A DNA stretch of 64,000 nucleotides, from assembly GCA_002633005.1 (NCBI GenBank), contig NMRA01000407.1, positions 124,001-188,000 on the forward strand. Reading direction: 5' to 3'. This document shows positions 9,701 to 19,173 of the stretch, in pieces. A model generated the notes under the pieces. That model did not search any database, was not told where the DNA came from, and saw only the letters and a list, made by a program, of their open reading frames with translations. Source of the DNA: Phoronis australis. Lineage: Eukaryota > Phoronida > Phoronidae. Each line of letters begins with the position of its first letter. Within the stretch, counting starts at the first letter, position 1. Both the position numbers and the translations under genes were made by a program.

Positions 9701-11698
9701 CCGCCATATTGTTTCCTAAATTAATGATATTTGCCATGCACTTAGGAGGGGAGGATCGAGATTTTGTGTACACTTTTGATGTCATGTTTTCTATGGCAAT
9801 CTTTGTTGTAAGAGTTTTGTAAACAACTTTGAGTTAGTAATTGCTTTTTAGTAGCAATCTACTGAAAAAACTACAGCTTATGCTATTGATATCTTGTTAG
9901 GCCTAGACAATTGTGACCCTATTTCTCAATGGACTAGAGAATTTGCGTGAGCTGCACAAGGTCCAAGGTCCCAAATCTAGTCGGGGATGAAATCTTTCAG
10001 ACTTTTAGTTACTAGGTCATGGTTCTAATAGGTGTCTACTAGTTCAGTCACCCATCTTGAGCTTTACCAATGCATACGTATTTTTCCATTTTTATGCGCC
10101 AACATATAATTATATGTGGTCGCATATTACCGTCATCTTTCTCTTGGTGTCTAGCGTCAGCAGCTGTATCTCCTAAACCCCTCACAAGATCTTGATGAGA
10201 TTTCATCATTTGGCAGATGTGTTCCTATGAAGCACACGATAGATGACAACGAATTTCGGACCTCCAACTACTGGTGTGCCACCTAGTGGCAATTTTAGTT
10301 CGTTACGCTTACCTCTCTATCTTCGGAGCTCCTACCCGGATTTTCATTAAATTCGGCAGTTAAGTATCTATTAATGAGATGATACCATTCTCTCGTTTTC
10401 AGACGGATTCGAGGTACTTTACGCCACCTAGTGGCCATTTTTATTGTTTTCCAGTCTGTTTTTTGGCGTCTGCCTTTTTATCAATCAAGTCTGACGTTGA
10501 TTTTCCAACGACTTCATCTACTGTGGCACCTCTTAGTGGCAGTTATGTTTTTTGCGCCTATAGCCTCTTAGTAACAGTTTTATTTATACAATTTCCTCAG
10601 TTTCTCAGAAGTTACTTGACGGATTTTTATGAAATTTCGTAAATAGCGTTGATGACACATACCAGTTTTCGGATGGATTCGACATATTTTGTGCCATCTA
10701 GTGGCCATTTTTATTTTCCGAATAAACACCCTTAGAAGCACACCGTTTGCAGTGCATTTGTGGGTGCATTTCGATGCTCCGCATTGTTGTCGTTTCATTA
10801 GGCTTATCAGTCGATACGGACCTGCCCATTTTTTCATGAGGCCATTGGTTGATACGGACCTGGGCATTTTTTCATTAGGCCATCAGTCGATACAGACTTG
10901 TATATTTTTTCATTAGGCCATCAGTCGATATGGACCTGTCGATTATTTCATTAGGGCATCAGTCGATAAGAACCTGTCCATTTTTTCATTAGGCCATCAG
11001 TTGATACGGACCATTTTTTTCAATAGGACACCAGTTGATACGGACCTGTCCATTTTTTATGCGCCCACATATTATATGTGGTCGCATCTTGCCGTCAACT
11101 CTGTCTGGATGTCCGGCGTCCTTCGATTTTAGGTTTGATTCGTGGTATGTTGCACCACCTAGTGGCCAATTTTACTGTTTTCGAGTCTTGTTATTTGGCA
11201 TCTACCCCTTTGTCAACCAAACCACTCTAAGGATGGTTGAGGTAATTGGCATGTGTGTTCCTCATGTGAAGAGGAAGTCTGGCGAATGATTTTCCTACGC
11301 CTTCTACTGTTGCGCCTCTTAGTGGAAGTTATGTTTTTTGCGCCGATAGCCTCCTAGTGGCAATTTCATTTTTTTGTTTTCCTCTGTTTCTCAGAACTTC
11401 TTTATCGGATTTTTATGAAATTTGGTAAATTGTATAGCTTTGATGACACATACCAGTTTTGGATGGATCCTATGTATTTTACTTCATCTTGTGGCCATTT
11501 CTATGTTCCAAATAAACACCTTTAGAGCTACACAGTTTGTGGTGCATTCGTAGGTGCATTTTGTAGATGCATTTCAACGCTCCTCATTGCTCGTGTTTTG
11601 TTTTTTCATCGTTAATCCGTTGTAAGAGATACACCTAGCATTTATTATATTGTAGAGAAGAAGAATTTGATGACTACTTTGAAGACATGTTCTTATGA
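713..11698 (+). CDS. FRA10AC1: FRA10AC1 orthologue, ten readable exons
   Basis: Orthologue of the conserved nuclear protein FRA10AC1, whose human and plant relatives are linked to spliceosome function. Ten exons join in a consistent frame: 713-774, 1143-1229, 1850-1895, 2591-2667, 3088-3168, 4538-4622, 6177-6336, 7223-7265, 9266-9475 and 11656-11698, giving 297 codons plus stop; the human protein is about 315 residues. All borders are GT/AG. Landmarks in order are an acidic G/S-rich start (GSEFESDSEAEL), TMRFHFLSMDAYARH, KTDLDIIRDNHQFLW, KKYYDKLFKEYCIADL, a Cys-rich centre (GKGQFTCGNKKCDK then RLCPDCSYKLNYHH) suggesting a four-cysteine metal site, a Lys/Arg/Glu-rich tail, SESEIWSGP, and the C-terminus EEEFDDYFEDMFL. 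The family match is from memory but runs the full length. The ATG is missing: an in-frame TAG sits directly before 713, so an upstream exon must supply Met. Confidence 0.95.
1143..1229 (+). CDS. FRA10AC1: FRA10AC1 exon: basic segment
   Basis: It encodes a basic stretch (AKRKDLIPHRKRTTDG) and VAHKRELGSEYS, matching the human GKVAHKQVAAELL region. The acceptor is taattaacag and the donor gtatgt. It is phase 2 at both ends. Confidence 0.85.
1850..1895 (+). CDS. FRA10AC1: FRA10AC1 exon: TMRFHFLSMDA
   Basis: It encodes EEGRTMRFHFLSMDA, matching human REEARNRRFHLIAMDA. The acceptor is ttatttcag; the donor gtatcc is weak. It ends in phase 0. Confidence 0.88.
2177..2251 (+). repeat. tRNA-derived SINE head
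   Basis: A tRNA-like fold lies in a FRA10AC1 intron. The outer stem is TGGCCTA with TGGGCCA, the T-arm is GTGAG-TTCGAGT-CTCGC carrying a canonical B box, and the anticodon-like stem is CCTG/CAGG. The D-arm is poor and no CCA-type gene context exists, so this is a SINE head or tRNA pseudogene rather than a working tRNA. Confidence 0.65.
2591..2667 (+). CDS. FRA10AC1: FRA10AC1 exon: YYGGK segment
   Basis: It encodes YARHKQMVNSYMMYYGGKWK and DFTTN, matching the human FVNDYILYYGGKKEDF region. It starts in phase 0 after an unusually purine-rich acceptor (tgaaactag) and ends in phase 2 at gtaaat. Confidence 0.9.
2668..4537. other. FRA10AC1 introns without recognisable features
   Basis: Apart from the exon at 3088-3168, this is AT-rich intron. 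I see no repeat, ORF or RNA gene that I can name. Confidence 0.5.
3088..3168 (+). CDS. FRA10AC1: FRA10AC1 exon: KTDLDIIRDNHQFLW
   Basis: It encodes PVSKTDLDIIRDNHQFLWDE then EDEDSS and splits a Trp codon at the donor gtatgt. This is one of the most conserved blocks of the family. The acceptor is atatttctag. Confidence 0.95.
4538..4622 (+). CDS. FRA10AC1: FRA10AC1 exon: KKYYDKLFKEYCIADL
   Basis: It encodes EKRMAKKYYDKLFKEYCIAD and LSRYKENK, nearly identical to the human protein. The acceptor is ctaatttcag and the donor gtgtgt. It ends in phase 0. Confidence 0.96.
4740..5700. repeat. Dispersed approximately 1 kb repeat, copy A
   Basis: It starts TACAGCCACTGAATTATTAG and aligns along its length with 12631-13613. 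Shared blocks include GAGAAATCAGT, ACTCTCCGGGTAG, CCCCATCCCC and CCCCTAGTGC. No coding capacity and no clear terminal inverted repeat were seen. It lies in the FRA10AC1 intron before the exon at 6177. It is probably a non-autonomous mobile element; the class is unknown. Confidence 0.75.
6177..6336 (+). CDS. FRA10AC1: FRA10AC1 exon: first Cys pair
   Basis: It encodes IALRWRIEKECIVGKGQFTC, then GNKKCDKTDGLRSWEVNFGY and the basic NALVKL segment. The CxxxxC pair (FTCGNKKC) is the first half of a likely metal site. The acceptor is tttctgttttag and the donor gtacga, phase 1. Confidence 0.96.
7223..7265 (+). CDS. FRA10AC1: FRA10AC1 exon: second Cys pair
   Basis: A 43-base exon encoding LCPDCSYKLNYHH, with the first Arg split across the border. 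The CxxC pair is the second half of the putative metal site; human has RLCQECSIKLNFHH. The acceptor is tttgcttttcag and the donor gtaagc. Confidence 0.94.
7609..9068. mobile_element. Inverted-end element E1 (ATGCGCCCACA family)
   Basis: It opens with TATGCGCCCACATA and closes with TTGTGGGCGCAT, so the ends are inverted copies. The body repeats a unit of about 450 bp: the block CTGTATCTTCAC with CGGATTTTCATGAAATTTGG recurs near 7835 and 8288 with a third partial copy near 8700. Phrases such as CACCTAGTGGC recur many times. It is non-coding, apart from chance ORFs, and lies in a FRA10AC1 intron. Confidence 0.7.
9266..9475 (+). CDS. FRA10AC1: FRA10AC1 exon: charged low-complexity tail
   Basis: The longest exon. 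It encodes a Lys/Arg-rich run (KREIKKARKEQKH), a Ser/Ala/Gln-rich linker (ASASSSQDAVQSS) and the conserved SESEIWSGPIKLVDEKS motif. The linker differs from human, as expected for this disordered part. The acceptor is attttaaaccag and the donor gtaagc. Confidence 0.92.
10093..10769. mobile_element. Inverted-end element E2
   Basis: A shorter relative of E1. The start is TATGCGCCAACATATA, the end GTGGGTGCATTTCGATGC, and it has the same internal phrases (GCCACCTAGTGGCCATTTTT, CGTCTGCC). It lies in the last FRA10AC1 intron, directly before the minisatellite. Confidence 0.7.
10794..11056 (+). repeat. 38-bp minisatellite
   Basis: About six and a half head-to-tail copies of a unit of roughly 38 bases with core TTCATTAGGCCATCAGTCGA plus TACGGACCTGTCCATTTTT. 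Units begin near 10794, 10833, 10871, 10909, 10947, 10985 and 11019 and differ by scattered substitutions; one unit is four bases short. It fills the space between E2 and E3 and runs straight into E3. Confidence 0.85.
11059..11575. mobile_element. Inverted-end element E3
   Basis: Third member, about 0.5 kb. It opens TATGCGCCCACATATTATAT and closes with a doubled, altered end (CGTAGGTGCATTTTGTAGAT). The internal CACCACCTAGTGGCCAATTT and GGATTTTTATGAAATTTGG blocks match E1 and E2. It sits about 80 bases before the terminal FRA10AC1 exon. Confidence 0.68.
11656..11698 (+). CDS. FRA10AC1: FRA10AC1 terminal exon
   Basis: It encodes EEEFDDYFEDMFL and then TGA, matching the human C-terminus EEEFDEYFQDLFL. 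The acceptor is ttatattgtag. The 3' UTR follows; the best polyadenylation hexamer is the ATTAAA at 11908. Confidence 0.95.
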
Positions 11699-11907
11699 TG
11701 ACGCACTCGTCATGTCTACTTCGCATGATATGCAACTGTGCCTGGGGAATGCAAGAGCTCCAACAGATGGGAATGCAGAACAATGTGCCTGCAGTGTGAT
11801 AAAAGAAAGAATGACGCACTTGAAATGAAGTGAGCTTCTTGAAAATGTAGAGAATTCTGCAGTGTTTACTGAAGAAGGTATTCCAGGTTCTTTGAAGCCT
11901 GCTGAGC

Positions 11908-11913
11908 ATTAAA
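11908..11913 (+). promoter_or_regulatory. Probable FRA10AC1 polyadenylation signal
   Basis: ATTAAA, the commonest variant hexamer, lies 210 bases after the stop codon. I found no AATAAA nearer. Cleavage would fall near 11925-11945. Confidence 0.5.
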
Positions 11914-12630
11914 TCCTCCTTTGAAGCTATTTTTGGAAGCATGGCATTTGTTTCACTGAGTAGTTAATCAGTAACCAGATTGCCATTTGATTGTGACAAA
12001 GACCCACATTATCTAGTAGTCTGTTATGTTTATTAAGCTCCCCAAGTTGGAATTATAATCAAGTACATGGTGACAACAACATGCCATTGCTCTAGGTGTG
12101 TTCTTTTGGCCCATATACTTTACATCTGGTCTCTGTTTCTCCCATGTTAAGTGACACAGATAGCATCTCGTGCTCATACCCCAGTTGTATGCTCTAGCTG
12201 GGACACAAGTTATGTCCATTCTTGACTAATTACAACCGACTGAGAAGGCTGCCATACAAAAACTGAACAGTATTTCATAAGATGTGTCTTACTTTCAACT
12301 TAATGCATTCGTTACTTTGATTATCAGTATGAGTGAAATTGGCTCATTTTAGCCAAGTTAGGCAGTAGTTGGTATTTTTCTCATCAAAAACAGTGAAGTT
12401 GTGAATACAAGCTGAAATAATTGGTTATTTTCGCATGCTTTCACTCTAGGGTTTTGACCTAATGTTGACAAAATTTGTCAACTATTTAGAAAATTGTTGT
12501 CACTATAGTTTAAACTCTGTTCACCTGCTTAAACCTGTTTGCATATGGGTGCAAAGTGGCACATTTTAGGTCCATGTAAATGAAAATATCTTGCTTGTTT
12601 TAAATCTACACTTTCTAGGCAAAGTATACA

Positions 12631-13613
12631 GTACAGCCACTGAATTATTAGACTTCGTAAGCTCTGCCTCACGCCTGGCCAGACCAGAACGTAACCGGAA
12701 TGCAGGCGTGGGAGAAATCAGTCACGGTCTTCTCAAACTTACTCTCCGGGTAGCGCTCACGCTCACCTCCGGTTTAGTTAAGGCTTTCCTCACGCCTCCT
12801 TCACGCTTTTCCTCACACCTTTCTCACGCTTACGTCACGCTTTCTTCACGCCTTCGGTAGCTGTGGTAACCATAGCCATGCTAATAAACATGCATGTAAC
12901 ATCTGGATCTGCGTGTCGTTTTGGCCAAGTAGTCATCTTTCACAACTGGGTCACGACTAACTTCGTAATTGCATGTGTTGTTCATACAAACGTCCTCCTT
13001 TAGTTAGTCTGGCGTTACACTTATATGTTGTGTGTTACCCAATTTATGACTTAAAAGCCAGTCCCATCAACGACATACAAGTAACCGCGGTTAGTAAATA
13101 CGAACAAGCGCGACCCTGATGTCACAGTCGTCTTTACATGGCTATGGCCTCCTTGAAACTTGTCACAGCTGGATTTAGTTAATTCGCCGAAAAAATAGCC
13201 TAAGCATCTTGTGATAGTATATTGTCACTCCGTACATTTTTGCACCACACTGGCGTACAGAAAATTTCAAAAGCCCCCCACCCCTCTGTGGGTGACGGCA
13301 CCTGGCATCTCCATCCCCTACTGCAAGTGAATGTTAAGTCCTCAACCCCTAGTGCAGTTTAATTATTTGTAGCCCCATCCCCATAGTACATGTATTTTGG
13401 GTACACAGTATCCCCGGGGTACTTCTTCACTAAAATAATAACAGGGGTCATCCCTTTGACTTGTCAAATGCATGGGCGTGGCCAGTATTCTTGGCATGAT
13501 GCTGGAATTTGGGATAAATGTGCTCAGAATTCACATGCTATGTTCCTTCATATCCTGAAAGCAAATGAATATATCCGCCATGTACACACCTGTTAACATT
13601 GTTTATTAATTTA
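12631..13613. repeat. Dispersed approximately 1 kb repeat, copy B
   Basis: Second copy of the element at 4740-5700, in the same orientation, downstream of FRA10AC1. It has an expanded run of degenerate 11-13 base units of the type CTCACGCCTTC at 12780-12855; copy A has only a short version. The differences between the copies suggest an old insertion. Confidence 0.75.
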
Positions 13614-16600
13614 TCTGAAAAAACAAATAATTATATACAAGTTAGAAGTAAAGCCCAGAGGCCTGTTTGATGGAGTGACTTAAGATTTGAGACGGAAATT
13701 TTGGTGTTTCTAAAAATAACTAAACCTCAAATGAGCAAAAGTCCATGAGAATATACACATCACTGCTAGTTACATATATAATTTTACTTAATTACTTTTT
13801 CGTCTGTGATGCTCTCATAATTGCATGACTAAAACTTGATACTGACGGTGAAATGGGAGCATCCGACCGAATTTCTCTCCTTAGTCACTTTGATGAAGCG
13901 AATCTTAAATATCGCATGTGTCAACAGAAAGGGTTTGTAGCTTGGGTTTATGGCGGAATGCCTGTTTCAACCTAACCCAACTGTTGCCCAAGGACTCGGC
14001 CTCTATCTGATCACACACAGTAGCCGAAGTCCCGTCAGAAGAGACAGCTTGTTATCTAGGATATTTTGTCCCAATTGTTAGTACAGCTGAATAGTATTAG
14101 TCCAGGACACAGATTTCCATCTGGAAAGGGTGGTTATAGTGAGGGATGCGTGTTTGCAATTGTTTTGGAAATTTCAGCTTTACCTCATGTTCTTGAGTAA
14201 GTCTTATTTGCCTTTAAACCGCGCCACGAGTGTGAGGTAGTTGTAGAAAATAAAAACCTGTGAGGCTTAATATGACTTGTATTTAACCGAAAACTAATAC
14301 TGATAAGTAAATTCTGAAAAATGAGCGAGAAAACACTCACTATAATTATGAAATAAGGAAATAAACACATTGTGCTTGTGGACAAAAAAACTGGCCCCAG
14401 TATCCCAGGCATTGATACGTTTGAAACGTTGGACATTCACCCTATTATGCTTTATTGAGCAAGACTAGTGTCCGTATGAAACATACAAAATGAATATATA
14501 AATACTGTGAAGTGAACTCTCTATAACAATGAATGATAATTAATAGTAACGGTTAATACACGTACATGTATGCGCCAGAATTTAGATTAAATAAACCAGC
14601 ACTTATCTGGTTTTGTGTATAAATGTAATGTACAAACGTGAAGACGCCTTAATGGCTGACGTCACACGAGAGCGCAATCGCGTGTCACGTAAACTATTCT
14701 CTATTTACTATTATTTCCTGTAGAACTTTGCATCCTCTACTTAGAGCATGCAACCCAACTTGCATACAAACCTTTCACTTATAAAGACCGCCCTCACTTT
14801 GCTAGTGCCAGTTGCTGGTAATTGAGTGTTCTACACTTAGTTACTGGATACTACCATCCCACTCAATAATTGACAGACCCAGGTACATCACAGACACAGC
14901 GTGCCTTATTAGCTGACAATATCTTACTGACAATGTTGTCCACCCCAGTTTCCTTCTTGCTATTTGATTGCGGATCTGGAGGCATGCAAGCGAAATTTTT
15001 CCACGGATTCTTTGTTGAAGTTCTGCAGCTGTTGTTTCGTCGTTTTCTTGCATTGATTTCTCATTGAAATACTGAATTGGCCCATGAAGTTTACCTTTTC
15101 TTTTTTGTAAGTCTTTCTGGCTGTAGTTGCAGTTTTTCTGTTCTTGTTTATGAGGTAATACACATTGTTTTATCTACATGATGTCCTTTGCTTAGTAAGT
15201 GTAATACAGCGGTTCATCTGACCTTCAAGTACGAAAAATACATGTACATAATTCAAAAATAAAATCATACACTCAAGTAGGTCTTAGGCAATGATGGCCC
15301 TAAATAATAGAGAGACTGGGTGTCCTGAAGCCGCTGTAGGTCCCAAACGGTAACGCAGGACCTTAGGCTTGGGACGACATCTGGCAAGGCGGTAATTAAC
15401 CTACTTACAATATGTGTCGTGAGCCTCCTCGAGCTGGTTTTAGTAGGTAAGGGTACTTACCGCACTCAGGTCAGCTAAGGGGTTCTCCATACTGTTGGAA
15501 CGACTGTCTAATCAACATTGATTTAATACTCTCCGGTGCAAATGCACTATATACATATGGTAGGTAATTATATTCATGTCTTTCTCGGTTATTACATTGG
15601 TTTACAATCTCGACAGTTAAGGAAAAAGATGTAACACTGCTATTCAAAGGCAGCTACGAATATAAATAATACCATTACACACTTAACAGTAGGCATGACT
15701 GCATACAACTTAGCGATATTCCCAGTTTCCTAGTCACGACAGAACAAATTTCTGAAGGATGACTGGAACAGAATTATCGAAGAAAAATTTTTTCAGCTTC
15801 TCTATCATAGATGAGATAAAGTTCTCGTTTCTTAAGATGCGAATTATCTTGGAAGTCCTCTGACATGTAAACAACGTAGTTACAATAAGAGGCACCTGAG
15901 CACAGCATCTCATCCTATACTTGGTAATGGTAGTCGTGCTGCTCCTTCAGCTTTTGGGTAATCTCCCTTATAGTACAAATAGGGAATTGAGCGTGAATCT
16001 ATCACTTTGTCTTTACTTGCTTATGGACATTTAATTTCAAGTAAGCCATCAGTATCGCTGATGACGCCATCTGGAGAAGCGCACAAATATAGCAGCTTGA
16101 TACACACAATAACTCCACTTTCTGTTACTTCTGATCCAGTTTTTTGAACATACTTGTTCCGTGCTACACGTTCTTACTGTTTTCCCATGTTACAGACCAA
16201 TTCGTGTAGGTTAGTTCTGTCTGTGACCTTACAAATCCTTCCAAAACTAGAAGTTGTTAAGCACATACCCCTTTCAGTTACACACACTTTACTGTCTGTC
16301 TGCCCTCTGGTGTTAACTTCGATTTGCTTTTGCACAAAGTCTCTGATTGGATTGTTGACAGACAACAAGTCTAAAAACCAGCCTCCCTGTGTACTTGTCA
16401 TGTAGTCATGGTCATGAGCTAGAGCACGCATATTAGCTGCTGGATTTTTTGCAAGTAAGGCATTTTCTTGACATAGTTGTTACCATGAAAGTTAAGAACT
16501 AGACTATTAACCATGTCCCGTGCACCAGGCTGATCAATGTACTGTGGGGGTCGCGGGTCATAACCAGACGAGTGTTTTGGCCAAAGTCCTTTCCGACGTG

Positions 16601-16776
16601 CTGCAAGTCACATTCTGGTCCTTTGGTTTAACTGGAAAACCCACAAATTTCTTTTGTTTTGTGAAACGACTGCAGTCTGTGTGCATGTCGTTTGCGTCCT
16701 AATGTTGTTAGTTTCTGTAAATTGCACCAAGCCATACAGTAAACAAAAGCTTAACAATGAAAAATCTCCAATATGT
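13614..16776. other. Intergenic, no gene seen
   Basis: AT-rich sequence with only short, unsupported ORFs. I recognise no protein family, RNA gene or mobile element. Confidence 0.5.
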
Positions 16777-18007
16777 TTATTATTAACTATGGCAATCAAG
16801 TAAGTTTGGTCTAATCTGCCCTACTGTACACTGAATATAGATATTTACACAATGGATATTTACAAAACGGATATTTACAAAATGGTTACTGTTGCTTCGA
16901 CACTCCAAGCGCCTCTCTACCTTTGCATCTACGCTCATACTTGTTGACGTATTCTTTTCTTTTAAAACATTTCCCACGCTTAGAACACATGTAAACACTA
17001 GTTTCAGCGAGTGGTCGCAAGTGCTTTGTGGAAAAAGGGCACTTGTCACATTTAAAGGAAGCAGAAATGCTGTGCAGTGCATAGACGTGGTCCTCCAAGC
17101 GCTGTCTTGACACAAAGCTGTGGTCACATGTCCTGCACTTGAATTGTGGAGTGTTTGAGGACGTGTGAGGCGTCAGATTTCTTTTCGTATCGAATTTCTT
17201 GTCACATGTTGAACATTTGTACTTGGTTGGCGAGTGGAGGTGCTCGTGCTCCCGTATTCCATCCACAATGAGGAATTTCTTTGGGCAATGCATGCCCACA
17301 AACTAATTTTGGGGCACCATGCACCTTCTGGTTGTTGTCATTAAGTTTCACCTGCGTGTGAAATTTCAATTCATATTCATCTCAACCATAAGCCTGGGTG
17401 TTGACGTGCACTCGCTTGTGTCTCTTTAGAGTGCTTCTGCAGCTAAACGACTTGCCTCAATGTTCGTTGTCTAACTTCGCTGAAATGTAAAGCACAACAT
17501 TAGTAATTCACCGCCTTATCATACTTAGGTAATATTTGATCCATATAACATTTTTGAATTACACAAAACTTGAGACATTTAACAGAATTCCTAATGCAAA
17601 CTTCAGGAAGTCAAGCTGGATGAAGTCTTGCCTTACCTGCAATTGTGTCTGTGGGGGGCTGGGGGCTGTTCAGTAGAGTTATCAGGTTGTGTCACGTTGT
17701 CTGCTGAAAACTACAATACAATATAAAGCTCCTTATAAGCATACATTGCCTAATTTAGTCTATTCATTATAAATATTTCCAACGTTTTTGCCCTAACCTA
17801 CTATGCCATGTTGCCTGGGATACCAGACGTTTAGAGAAATTAAGTGCAATTAAGGCTTTTTAAACAATAATAAATTACAAGAACTAAAACTGTTGTTTAG
17901 TTGAAGCTTTCGGTCGTTGGAACATAAGTAGCACAGTTAAAACTTTTCAGGGCATCTTACCTCTTTCTTTTTCACAGGTTTGGTTTTTACTTGCATAACA
18001 CTGTTTG
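16777..18007 (-). pseudogene. Decayed C2H2 zinc-finger gene
   Basis: The minus-strand frame at 16886-17299 reads a string of zinc-finger units. One is complete (FKCRTCDHSFVSRQRLEDHV then YALH); neighbours keep CxxC but have lost a His (YKCSTCDKKF... HTSSNT; FKCDKCPFS). Upstream, at 17300-17479, the frame GKSFSCRSTLKRHKRVH continues the array but holds two TGA stops where Cys is expected, and a frameshift links it to the open part. Two short possible upstream exons with GT/AG borders lie at 17637-17703 and 17961-18007, but their phases do not join cleanly. An AATAAA on the minus strand (16782-16777) fits a 3' end. C2H2 proteins usually bind DNA; this copy is probably dead. It could derive from a transposon-captured finger array. 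Confidence 0.6.
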
Positions 18008-19173
18008 CTGGAAAAAATAACGAACAGCCTTACGAAAGTTTTGAGCAATCATATAGCAACGTATGAGCCGCTTAAACATTGACGCTAGACTAACCATTTG
18101 ATGTTAAGAGTACTTGCTTGCAGTAACAATAAAACCCGTTGGAAACGCCGATCCACAAAAAATCAACTGATAAATTTTCCCTGAATTTTTACATTTCACG
18201 ACTCACGTGTCATTGTTGATAGATATCAATGGACTTATTGAAACATGCGGCAATTTCAGTGAGTTTCACGCAGACTCTAGTGAACCTTTCCGAGCTGGCT
18301 TTACGGGTAATGATTACTTATTGCACTCTGGTCAGCCAGGGCATTCTCCTTGTCTTAACTTCTGAAATTCCAAGTATGAACCACGCAGACAATACTTCTT
18401 CGGAGACGGAGCTTGTCTAAACTGGACTTTTCAAGGCTATCTAAATTATTCTTACTAAAAATACACGAAACTCTTATCACTCCAAAGTTCTCAAATTCCA
18501 CTTCAAACTCTCTAAATGAACATTTGTTCCTAAGAACAAAACAACTACTACAACCAGCTCGAAAAGAGAGAACGCGAGGTCCCCCCCCCGGAACACCAGA
18601 ATATCACCAGCAGGCCCTGATTGGCCAAAGCAATAGACCAATTAGTCACAAGAGGGGTTCAAGTAGCAACCAATTAGGCGATCATAACAAACCTGGCCTA
18701 ACAGGTCAGAGGTCGCATACCTGTCAGTTTCAGTGTTCACGATATTCCTCTCTTCCCCAATTAAAGTCCTGCTAACTCAAATGCCAGCAAAAATAAATAA
18801 AAAAACAGAAACTCCCTCCTAAAAAACTCTGTTGATTACCAAACTGAGCCCAGTCCTGTAAGGACTGCAAAATAAACAACCTCTTAAACCACACCAAAAC
18901 ACATCCCAGAAACTCTGCCCTCCAAGTACTAGAAACGCAATCAAAACGACCTATCTTTAAATAGTTTTCCACCAGAATCATATACATCCTATTCCATAGT
19001 TCCTAATACTAGATCCTAAACTTAACGTACTTTTTCGCTGTCGTTGTTAATAACAGGAATTAGTAACAGTGAGTCAAAACGACCCTAGCAGAAAGAACCC
19101 TACTTTGGTTCACAAATTCAGTAAACCCTTACCCTATACAATTTCCCAAACTACTGGGGGCGAGGACGAGAAT
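18008..19173. other. Intergenic, no gene seen
   Basis: Short ORFs only, on both strands, none with recognisable domains. A poly-C tract lies near 18580. Confidence 0.4.

Noticed and set aside
10794-11056. Regularly spaced repeats resembling a CRISPR array
   Set aside because: There are no unique spacers; units are contiguous and the context is a eukaryotic intron.
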